NCBI RefSeq assembly: GCF_016786355.1
Contig: NZ_JADWYX010000077.1
Location: forward strand, 1-45,016
DNA from: Frankia sp. AgB1.9
GTDB taxonomy: Bacteria; Actinomycetota; Actinomycetes; Frankiales; Frankiaceae
Length of the DNA: 45,016 bases
Direction of reading: 5' to 3'
The notes under the pieces are model-generated. The model worked only from the letters and a program-made list of their open reading frames with translations, made no database searches and was not told the origin of the DNA. Shown here in pieces: positions 9,295 through 17,226 of this stretch. The translations under genes were made by a program, and so were the position numbers. The first letter of the stretch is position 1; every line of letters starts with the position of its first letter.

Positions 9295-12200
9295 CCGAGG
9301 TCGATCAGGAACTCGCCGACCTGACTCGACATCTCTGTCGCTACCTCTACGACGCGGGCCGAGTCGACCGGTTGATCGAGCTCATTGCCGATGACCGTTG
9401 GATGCTCCGCCGACGTGATCCGGTCACCGATGACTGGGACGGATATCAGGCGGATCTGGAGACAATCTGGGACGCAGTCGATCAGTCATCGATCGCGGAT
9501 CCGACTCCCTATTTGATCCGGCTGGCCGTGATCCGGTCCACGTTGTCCTCGGACGAAGATCTGCCTCCGGCGCTTGTCCTGGCCGCACGGTCCACCGACG
9601 CCTGGAGCGTCAAACGCACGCTCTCCGCGATCAGCAGGCAGCCGTCATCCACCCTCCGCGCCGCCATGCTCCTTACTCTGCTCGAGGACGTCGGATCCGA
9701 GCAGTCGGATTCGGTTCGCGCAAGGATCCTCGACTTGATCCAGCTACCAGCCGGCGAACTCCCGGCCGAGGAACTAGTGCGTGGATTGGAACTGCTAGAG
9801 CCTGCCGAGCGACTGGCCGTGGTCGATCGGATCGCAGCGGACGCGATCATCACCTCAGTCGCGCAGAGGGTTGGCACGGTGACTCCCGCAGCCATAGTCG
9901 ATGCTCTCGAAGCCGTACCCGAAGCACGGCGGCCAGTCCTGATCCGTAAAGTGGCGGACCGACTGATTCTCGAACTCGCGCCATCGGCCCGGTCCGCTGA
10001 AGAGCCGGATGATCGGGCAGAGCAGGAGCCGGGGCGACTCCCCTCACCGCCGTCTTTGCGGGATCAGCAGTACCAAGATGCAATTAAGGTCCGCTTCGAC
10101 TTGTCACGAGCCAGCCGAGACGTAGCTGAGCTGCTCGTTCGCCTAGCCGCTTTCCTCCCGCTCCATCCAGCTCCCCAAGATTTCTTGCAGGCCGTCGGCA
10201 AATCCCTGGGGTTCGTCACTGACCCCAACCTGCTCGGCCGACTGATGGAGGCCTACGCGCTCCCAGGACCAGCCGAGTCGCTGAAGCCCAGCGAGGATGG
10301 TTCGCCTGATGAGGAGTCGCGCGCGCGCCGTGACTTGTTGAGAAGTGTCCAGGCCGCTGTGCGCCCGGGTGAGGTGAATGAATTGCTCGGCACCGATGAC
10401 CTGCCAGGCGACTCGATCGAGATACTTCAGTGGCGCTACCTCAACCTGCTTCTTCCGAAGCTCAACGGACCTGACGAGGCACCCGATTACGAGCCATCCG
10501 AGGGAGGCGCTGCGGATTACTCGCTAGTGATGCGAGAGATCCGGCGATTAGGCATGCCGACCTTCCTCGCGACGATGGTGTCCCGGGAACCGCTGTCGGA
10601 CGCGGATCTGCTGAAACTGGTCCGGGAGACGATGAAGCCAAGCGACTTGGCCGAGCAGCTCTTCATGATGTCTCTGATCAACGAGCTCCGCGAGGACGAA
10701 GTTCAAGACGCTCAGATCACACAGGCTCAGCGGAGGATCCGGGCAGCTCTCCTGATCGCGGCGCTCGACCGGCACGTCCAAGAGGGAAGCGTCGCGGCGG
10801 CATGGCTAGGAGTCAGGGCGGACGACCTCGTGGACGTCGATTGGAACGCCGTGCTGGCGCACTTCCTGGCCCTGTCGTTGGATCCACAGCGCACCACCCT
10901 GGATCTGGTTTACGGCACCGCGATCGACATACGCACGGCTCCCCGGCTGGCCGCGTTGCCTCTGCTCCTTCCGCATCTGATCGATGATCAGGTAAGCAGT
11001 GTGTTCACGGATGTCCTGGCCTGGTACGACTCGGACATGCGGCGCGCTGGGCTCGAGTTGCTCGCTCCACGTCTAACGCGGCAGCAGGTGGATCGAGCAT
11101 TGCGGTCTCTCGCTCCGGATGTGGATGCGGTAAGCCAGCTCTGGGCCATCGAGGCCCTCACTACGGGAATCAACGCCGGCGATTTGCGACTGCTCACGGT
11201 CGACGAGTGGTACGCACAAACGATCACTGACATCCGTAGCGGGCAGGACTTCGGGCTTGCCGCACGGCTGATTTCCCGCCCGGTGGGCGAGCAGCCGGAC
11301 AAACGGCCGCCGCCCGGAGACCTGCTCCCAGCCGCCCAGCTCCTGGGCCCGCTACGGTCCATGACCGTTCCCCACCGCCTCGATGCTCTCCTTGCCCTCG
11401 CCCGCGCCACGGCGGGCCGGCTGCCGCCCAAAATCGTCGCCGAGGCCCTAGCCCTCCCAACAGCCGGCGACAACAACAAGATCAGTCCGCGCGGCTGGCT
11501 GATCGCCATGCTGGCCGATCGATTTCCCGACGAGTGGATCGAGCGGGTGTTCGTGGCCGCGCTGGAGCTTCCGGAGCGCAACGCGATTGGCGACTCGCAG
11601 GCCTGGGGTTGGAACTGGATCCACGAATACCCGCGGGGAGCGGCGATCCTCGCGCTGGCTCCTCGCCTGACGGGCGACCAGGCCACGGCCGCCTTCGAGG
11701 AGTGCAAGCGACTGCCCTGGTTCGCGCGTGAAGAGATCACGCGTGCGCTCGCAGCCGTGGCCGACGAGCGTCTCGCGCGCCTGATCTTCGATCACGCCCT
11801 GCATGTCCATCCTGACTACATGAGCCTGCCGGATTCTGTGTCCGGCGCCTACGTGCTTGAGCAGACCGTCGTGATGTCGGAGCTGGCGATCTTCAAGATC
11901 GAGCGCGAGGTGCAACTGGCCGAGGTGATCGCGGCGACCGTAGATCGTCTGGATCAGGATCGCTTGGACCGAGCCGTCGCGCAGGCGCTGGCATTCACTA
12001 ATGACGGACCTAGGGCCTGGCTCCCAGCCCGGTTGCTGCCTCACCTGCCCAGGGGCCGGATCGAGCCACTGCTGTCATCCGGTGCGCTCGCGGCGATCGA
12101 GTTCGTAGGCGCCGATCCAGGCCGACTGGACCTGCTCACGGACCTGCTCCCTGCGATGGAAGACGAGATCGCTCGGCGGAGCGACGCCGTCCAGAACTTC

Positions 12201-13580
12201 GTCGAGCGTCACGCCCACGAGCGACGAGAACGCCTGACCCGCGCCGAGTACGAACGACTGACGGCAGATGAGGCGCGCGAGTACGAGCGGCTCCTCGGTG
12301 CGGACGCCATGGCCGAGGCGTCCGCTGCCCACGAGTGGTCCGCGCAGGTAGACCAGCGGCCGTTCGTCCTCCGGAGTCTTCTGTCGCCGGTCTTTGCCGG
12401 ACAACTCGAGAACATCCTCGTCCAGACTCTTGCCCAAGCACCGCTCCGGCCGCGGGTTCGCGCGATCGAGTCCATGCGCGAGGTGGTTGAGCCCGAACAG
12501 CGGGCGGCAATCGTATCGGCCACCATGCGGCAACTGATCGAGCAGGACCTGGATCCAATGAAGCGTGTCCAGGCACTGGGCGAGCTTCTTCCCCTGCTCG
12601 ACCAGGCGGCGGTTGACGCACTGGTTTCGGTTGCCGCCGTTCAACCCGGCCCTTCGATCCGGGATGACGAGGAACTGGCCGCCGCCATTGCCGCGATGAC
12701 CGTGCGCGACTTCGGCAAGGTGACGCGCTCTCACCCCGGCTTCGACGAGTTCCGTCACAACCTGGTGGCCCGAATCGTCGAGAAAAGCATGAGTGACCAG
12801 GACCTGGACGTCATCCGGGAGCGTCGTGGAGCGCGGGTCCAACTGCTGGACCACGCTGGGCCGAGACTCTCAGCGACTGGCATGATTCACGCCGTCGAGC
12901 TAGTCTGCTCGTTGCCTCCGGTCGAGCGCGGAGATGGCATCGCAGCTCTCCTGCCGGTCGCCTCTGGACCCAACCGTGACCGTCTGGTGGCAGAACTCAT
13001 CGATCTGCCCTCTGCGTTTGGCCGGTTCTGGGGTCTCTTCAACGCTCAAGATGCTCTCGGTGAACCGAGTGATCCGAGGCTGCCGAAGCTGGCTCGCGAG
13101 ACTGCACTGTCGTTTGCTGACCCCCGGTCCTCCGCGACCCTCCTGCTGATGCTGATCGGCTACTCCGGTGACGACCGCGAGGATTGGATCCTTGAGGCTG
13201 CACGCCGCTTGGAACGGCTCCCGGCGCACGAGCGGCTTTCTCTGTTGTCACTGATCGCACGCATGGCTCAGAACAACGAACGGCTGACGGCAATCTTCTG
13301 GCAACAGACCTGCGGAGGCCCGTCGCTCGACGACGTATTCGCCGGCCTGCTCGTGGCGGCTCGGCTCGGCGTGTCCACGTCCGCGATCACGGACTCTCAG
13401 CGACAGGCTCTCCGCGACGCCGTAACGCATCATCTCCGCTCAGCTGCCCGCAGCGAACGCGCCAGGCTGCTTGCTTTCGTGGCTGGAGAGGCCCCAGGTC
13501 TCATGGCGATGTCGAGCCCCGAGGGTGGGTTTGAGGCAGCACGTGCAGTCCATGAAGTCTGTTCTCTCTGGCGCTGGTAA
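9291..13580 (+). CDS. Giant helical-repeat protein, STAND sensor half
   Basis: 1429 residues. The first ~45 (DLTRHLCRYLYDAGRVDRLI, then a DDRWM segment) match what normally follows the FRDFL motif inside one-piece NACHT/AAA STAND proteins, so this gene continues the previous protein. The rest is a long series of alpha-helical hairpins with recurring Leu-Ala-Leu-Pro patterns, best described as HEAT-like repeats and typical of superstructure-forming sensors. I see no catalytic motif, signal peptide or membrane helix. ATG 9291 overlaps the upstream TGA (ATGA), so translation is probably coupled. The split is either a genuine fission or a frameshift at the overlap. The stop abuts a transposase remnant, but the ending reads naturally. 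What it senses cannot be told from sequence. Confidence 0.85.
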   Translation: MTEVDQELADLTRHLCRYLYDAGRVDRLIELIADDRWMLRRRDPVTDDWDGYQADLETIWDAVDQSSIADPTPYLIRLAVIRSTLSSDEDLPPALVLAARSTDAWSVKRTLSAISRQPSSTLRAAMLLTLLEDVGSEQSDSVRARILDLIQLPAGELPAEELVRGLELLEPAERLAVVDRIAADAIITSVAQRVGTVTPAAIVDALEAVPEARRPVLIRKVADRLILELAPSARSAEEPDDRAEQEPGRLPSPPSLRDQQYQDAIKVRFDLSRASRDVAELLVRLAAFLPLHPAPQDFLQAVGKSLGFVTDPNLLGRLMEAYALPGPAESLKPSEDGSPDEESRARRDLLRSVQAAVRPGEVNELLGTDDLPGDSIEILQWRYLNLLLPKLNGPDEAPDYEPSEGGAADYSLVMREIRRLGMPTFLATMVSREPLSDADLLKLVRETMKPSDLAEQLFMMSLINELREDEVQDAQITQAQRRIRAALLIAALDRHVQEGSVAAAWLGVRADDLVDVDWNAVLAHFLALSLDPQRTTLDLVYGTAIDIRTAPRLAALPLLLPHLIDDQVSSVFTDVLAWYDSDMRRAGLELLAPRLTRQQVDRALRSLAPDVDAVSQLWAIEALTTGINAGDLRLLTVDEWYAQTITDIRSGQDFGLAARLISRPVGEQPDKRPPPGDLLPAAQLLGPLRSMTVPHRLDALLALARATAGRLPPKIVAEALALPTAGDNNKISPRGWLIAMLADRFPDEWIERVFVAALELPERNAIGDSQAWGWNWIHEYPRGAAILALAPRLTGDQATAAFEECKRLPWFAREEITRALAAVADERLARLIFDHALHVHPDYMSLPDSVSGAYVLEQTVVMSELAIFKIEREVQLAEVIAATVDRLDQDRLDRAVAQALAFTNDGPRAWLPARLLPHLPRGRIEPLLSSGALAAIEFVGADPGRLDLLTDLLPAMEDEIARRSDAVQNFVERHAHERRERLTRAEYERLTADEAREYERLLGADAMAEASAAHEWSAQVDQRPFVLRSLLSPVFAGQLENILVQTLAQAPLRPRVRAIESMREVVEPEQRAAIVSATMRQLIEQDLDPMKRVQALGELLPLLDQAAVDALVSVAAVQPGPSIRDDEELAAAIAAMTVRDFGKVTRSHPGFDEFRHNLVARIVEKSMSDQDLDVIRERRGARVQLLDHAGPRLSATGMIHAVELVCSLPPVERGDGIAALLPVASGPNRDRLVAELIDLPSAFGRFWGLFNAQDALGEPSDPRLPKLARETALSFADPRSSATLLLMLIGYSGDDREDWILEAARRLERLPAHERLSLLSLIARMAQNNERLTAIFWQQTCGGPSLDDVFAGLLVAARLGVSTSAITDSQRQALRDAVTHHLRSAARSERARLLAFVAGEAPGLMAMSSPEGGFEAARAVHEVCSLWRW

Positions 13581-13897
13581 TGACGCCCGAGTTCGTCCTC
13601 GCCGCCTACCACCGGCTCTACAACATCGAGAAGGCGTTCCGGATGTCCAATAGCGACCTACCGCGAGGCCGGTCTACGACCACGAAGGCGCCTCGATCGA
13701 CGCCGCACCTGACGATCGTGTTCGCCGCGCTCGCCGTCACCCGGTTCATCGAGGACCGCCCCGGCTGGTCGGTCCGCCGCTTCGTGCGCACCACCCGGCG
13801 CTACCGCACTATCCAGATCCGCGCCGGTGAGCAACGTTTCACCGCCGAGGACCCGCTCCCGGACGATCTGCGCACCGCGCTCGCCCTCATCGTCTGA
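13580..13897 (+). pseudogene. IS1634/IS4-type transposase C-terminal remnant
   Basis: About 105 codons survive: YHRLYNIEKAFRMSNSDL (end of the DDE domain with the YREK-like Tyr/Glu), HLTIVFAALAVTRFIE and a VRTTRRYRTIQI tail. Between SDL and HLTIV the correct peptide (RPVYDHEGASIDA) is read in another frame, so two compensating shifts lie between ~13660 and ~13710. The N-terminal two thirds are absent. It starts at the last base of the STAND repeat gene. Bases 13898-14192 after it show no gene. Confidence 0.75.
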
Positions 13898-14192
13898 CCC
13901 CGCACGGGCCGCGACCCGAACCGGCCGCACCCGTGCCCCCAGAACCGGCTCAGAACGGCCGCGCAGAGGCTGGCCTGGCCGCTAACCAAGCCCCTGAACG
14001 GACAAAACGCCCGCCAATCCGAGATTGATCAAGCTGGCCGGATGCGCCGTGCGCGCCAAGAGGGAAGCCAGGTCGGAAAAGCAGGCCGGTTCGGGATCGG
14101 TGATCGTTCGGCAGTCGTAGGAGTGACCTGGCGTTGCCGAGGTCCTGGTACCCGTCCGTGCGGCCTTCGCGAGTCATCAGCGTATCGATGTA

Positions 14193-14768
14193 TCAGCTCA
14201 GCACGATCGCGATGAAGCCTCCGACGTAGGCCAGAGCGAACAGCGGCGGTACCCACTGCTCGATGTGGGTCAGCGGCCAGTATACTTCCTTATCATCACC
14301 TTCGCCGAGCGCGACCCATTCCGCCTTCCAGTAGGGCGACGCAGGCAGTCGCTCCTCCAAGGCCCCGACCACTAGGTACTTCGCTGCATTGAGCTGACGG
14401 TAGGAGCGCACCAACCAAAACCAGGTCATACATTGGATCACTAGCACAACCAAGGGCGCTATCAGGAGATCGAGCGGAGCCTTGGGGAGGTTCTTCCAGG
14501 CTCCTCCAATGAGCGCGAATATCGCCGTGTTCAGTGTCAGGTAGAAGGTGTTCGCAAGGCCGCGTCGAGCGCTAATGCGGTCGGCCATTTCAAGGCAGAC
14601 ATTGTACTGCGCGAGAATTGTCTCTCGGTACTTGACGTCGTCGCCGCCAAAGCTACTGGAGTCCACTCCCGCAGTCCACAGCGAATTGCGGACGCTATCG
14701 AAGTCGGCGCGTTTGCCGCCGCCGAAGTAGGACCGCCAGAACTTGGCCACAGCCGATGTCGACGACAT
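14193..14768 (-). CDS. RipA-type octameric (SLOG-associated) membrane protein
   Basis: 191 residues with helices at about 71-90, 100-120 and 172-191. The helical stretch YNVCLEMADRISARRGLAN leads into the first helix, and the second is followed by the family hallmark RSYRQLNAAKYLVVGALEERLP (121-142) and a WKAEW-LGEG segment. This matches proteins annotated as RipA-family octameric membrane proteins, which recur beside SLOG/SMODS nucleotide-sensing genes and are proposed pore-like effectors. The SLOG gene ends 24 bases upstream on the same strand, so the two probably form a sensor-effector pair. The coding sequence is less GC-rich than its neighbours. No clear ribosome site precedes ATG 14768. 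The effector role is inference. Confidence 0.75.
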   Translation of the reverse strand: MSSTSAVAKFWRSYFGGGKRADFDSVRNSLWTAGVDSSSFGGDDVKYRETILAQYNVCLEMADRISARRGLANTFYLTLNTAIFALIGGAWKNLPKAPLDLLIAPLVVLVIQCMTWFWLVRSYRQLNAAKYLVVGALEERLPASPYWKAEWVALGEGDDKEVYWPLTHIEQWVPPLFALAYVGGFIAIVLS

Positions 14769-14792
14769 AGGGCAGAGTCTACAGTCTCTGCT

Positions 14793-15439
14793 CTACCTTT
14801 CGGGGTTCCGCCGTCTTGGGTGGTCAATGACCGGTCGGCCCGTGAGGAGCTCCCGCTTCGGGCTAGCCGGATGGGAGATGCGCATCGGACTGGGGGGCGC
14901 GGGGAAGCCCGGCAGAGGGGTTGCCGCGTCGACCTGCCGTGGTCCCGACGGCGGGCCGCTTCGTCGTTGTGCACCTTGAGGCCAGATGATCTCGACATGG
15001 GTTCCTGTGGATCGGGCGTACTCGACGACCGCGGCGGTGCCTCCTCGGTCGACGGGAGCGCGGCCGTCCCAGACCGCGAACAGAAGATCGATGGAGTTGA
15101 CGAGCGTCTCGTTCGCTGATGCATACGCCGCACGGTTGGACTCATCGTGCGGCATAACTCGCACACAGGTGGCGCGATCGACGAGACTGTCGAACAGGTC
15201 CGCGTGATCATCGGTGACCTGGCGTTGACGGTAGTCAGCAGCGGGAACGATGATCGCGAAATCGCCGCCGAGTTCGAGGACGGCCTCGGCGAAGATGCTG
15301 TCGGCGGCGACCGCGATGCAGCTGACGCCCGTCACACCGTGCGCCATGTGGGGGTGAGGGCGTCTGTTAGAGCCTCGCGGATCAGTCGCACGCTAATGGG
15401 GGTGAGGTCCATGTGACCGGTGACGCCGATACGGGTCAA
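14793..15439 (-). pseudogene. SLOG-domain protein, one-base frameshift
   Basis: A TTG start at 15439 with AGGAGG at 15448-15453 (8-base gap) opens RIGVTGHMDLTPISVRLI, a SLOG (LOG/DprA-like Rossmann) N-terminus with the GxTGH loop. The frame closes early; restoring one C in the run at 15350-15354 would join it to HMAHGVTGVSCIAVAADSIF in the longer downstream frame. That continues with ELGGDFAIIVPAADYRQ, LLFAVWDGRAPVDRGGTA and HVEIIWPQGA, the same plan as the intact 22306 gene. SLOG proteins bind nucleotides or nucleotide sugars in conflict systems. The C-terminus beyond IIWPQGA is longer than in the paralogue. The lesion may be real or a homopolymer read error. Without it the gene would be 214-215 codons. 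Confidence 0.75.
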
Positions 15440-15572
15440 GGCTCGGGCCTCCTTCCGTCTTGTTCGTGCTGTCGCTGGTCGTCGTGCCTTCTAGCTTGGA
15501 GCCGCCATGCGGACGATGGGTTTGATCCTGGCGTGGAGTGAGCGATGGGGCGAGCGGAGACGCGGTATCGGC

Positions 15573-15725
15573 GTGGACGGCGGCCAATGGGATTTCTTCG
15601 TTTCGTATACCCAGGTGGACCGGAGGTGGGCCGAGTGGATTGCCTGGGAGTTAGAAGATGCGGGCTATCAAGTCCTGCTTCAGGCGTGGGATATGGTACC
15701 GGGAAGCAACTGGACCGTTGCAATC
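15573..15725 (+). pseudogene. TIR-domain gene truncated by an IS6 remnant
   Basis: From GTG 15573 the peptide reads GQWDFFVSYTQVDRRWAEWI, then WELEDAGYQVLLQAWDMVPGSNW. This is the first third of a TIR domain: strand A with the FFVSYT box, helix A, strand B and the DMVPGSNW BB-loop region. About 50 residues remain. The frame then runs into an IS6-family transposase tail and stops at 15812, so the catalytic Glu helix and everything after it are missing. It is divergently oriented to the SLOG gene, 133 bases away, and may have been part of the same locus. Confidence 0.75.
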
Positions 15726-16037
15726 GGGTCCTCGACGAGCAGCTCCCCGCCGCCCATCACGTGGATGCCCGGTACGCGAACAACAAGGTCGAAGCCGATC
15801 ACGGCAGATTGAAGGCACGGCTGCGGCCGATGCGCGGGATGAAACGTCTCCGCTCCGCGCAGGTCATCGGCTCCGGGAACGCCTTCGTCCAGAATCTCCG
15901 CCGGGGCCGGTACGAACTCGCCTCCACGCCGAACCCCATCACCGACTCGCCGCAGCGTTCACCGAACTCGCCTTGGCTCTCTGACCAGGCAACCAGGCTG
16001 CCCCGGCCCTGCCCCGGGCCAGCTCAATGCAACAGCG
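15726..16037 (+). mobile_element. Left truncated IS6-type copy
   Basis: Encodes the transposase C-terminus: VLDEQLPAAHHVDARYANNK, VEADHGRLKARLRPMRGMKR and SAQVIGSGNAFVQNLRRG. It then shifts frame before LAAAFTELALAL, with its stop at 15984. The catalytic Glu region (NNKVEADH) is kept but both Asp residues are lost with the missing 5' part. The inner end at about 16017-16037 reads CAGCTCAATGCAACAGCGCC and is the exact reverse complement of the inner end of the 34.4-kb copy. Confidence 0.85.
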
Positions 16038-16374
16038 CCAGCCCGGGTCCGCAGAGGTTCCGCAACATCCACCCGAAGACCGCCCGACCAGCCAGCGCAC
16101 CGAAACCCAGCCACCCCGGCCCCGGCCGCCCCGCTGGCCACCCCAACCAACGACGCGCGATCCACCGACCGGTCGGCAAGACCAAGGACGAGGCAACCAC
16201 TGCACGACCTCGGAGGCAGACAAGTTAAACGACAAGCTAAGAGGGCCAGACGGCCCGCGATCTCTGGCTTCACCGCAACGGAGCCACTGGCCGAAGAAAA
16301 CAGGTTGTCAACTCCGTCGGACTGAGTCCGCGTTTCGCGCAAGGATCGCGGCACGCGGCCGATCGGGGGGAAAG
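16038..16374. other. Leader region before the 16.4-kb gene pair
   Basis: About 335 bases between the IS6 end and the next gene. The open frame crossing it is Pro/Arg-rich and unconvincing. A run of G at 16365-16370 before ATG 16375 is a plausible ribosome site. No other element seen. Confidence 0.4.
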
Positions 16375-17226
16375 ATGGCAGCTTGGCGCAGCCGGTTTCG
16401 GCGCGGGGAATCACTGGGATCCTGGATCGGCCTGGGTGTCGTACTTCTGCTCATCGTGGCCTCGGGCCTGGCTGCCTCGGCCGATACTCCACCGCTGGCT
16501 GTCTCTCTCGGACCGCTGTTTCTCACGGATACCGAGGCGCCGGCGGGGTTCGTCCCGGACCATGCGTTCAGCGGGCAGCTGACGACGGAGCGCCTGGGAC
16601 CGCTCGGAATCGACCCCGGCACGTTCGAGCGCGGCACCCGGGCCGGCGAGGTGCGGTCGTGGCGGACGCCGGCGACGCTCGGTTGGCGGTCACTGATCGC
16701 GCGTTTCAGCCCGAACCGGTTTGATTCGTTCGAGGAGATCACGGCGCGTTCGCTGTCGGCTGTCGGGCCCGTCGTGGCGATCAACCCGCCCGGCATGACG
16801 CTTCCGCCCCTCGGCGCGGCCCGGGCGACGATGTCCGACGTCGACTGGCAATCCAGGATCGACGAATGGATGAAGCAGGGGGCCCTCGTCGTGATCGCCG
16901 TGCCGCCGTTCGCGCTGACCGCGGGCCTCCTGTGAGAACTCCAGCAGATCATCGACCGCCGGTACTGGGAACGCACCGTCCGGGTCGTGCCGGCGGTGCC
17001 AACTGCGGAGTTGGCGTCGCGCTGGCATCAGCTTCGGCAGGTCGACCCCCGGGTCTGGCCCCTGACTCGAACCCTTCCGCCGTATCCTGGGAACGCACTC
17101 GCGTTGATCTGCACTGCGGGCGGCTGGCAGGCGTTCTCCGCTGCCCGTCGAGACGAGTGGGCCTACCGCTCGGCGCTACGCACGGCTTGGGATCAGCTAC
17201 CGGGGATTCAGGGGCCGGCCAGATGA
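16375..17226 (+). pseudogene. LYLRxF/EWTYA family protein with in-frame TGA
   Basis: One frame runs from ATG 16375 to TGA 17224-17226, interrupted only by TGA at 16933-16935 (codon 187). The paralogue at 25611-27878 reads GLLWEL where this one reads GLL-stop-EL, so a conserved Trp codon (TGG) appears to have become TGA. Visible parts: one N-terminal membrane helix (about 18-36), SFEEITARSLSAVGPVVAI, LPPLGAARATM, ALVVIAVPP, the stop, VRVVPAVP, and the terminal motif AARRDEWAYRSAL (E261, W262). The LYLRxF strand itself is not recognisable. Its final TGA overlaps the next ATG (ATGA), so gene spacing has been kept as in a coupled operon. A 186-residue product would lack the C-terminal third of the domain. 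Confidence 0.75.

Noticed and set aside
16933..16935. TGA as a selenocysteine codon
   Set aside because: The paralogue has Trp, not Cys, at this position, and no selenocysteine insertion hairpin is evident after it.
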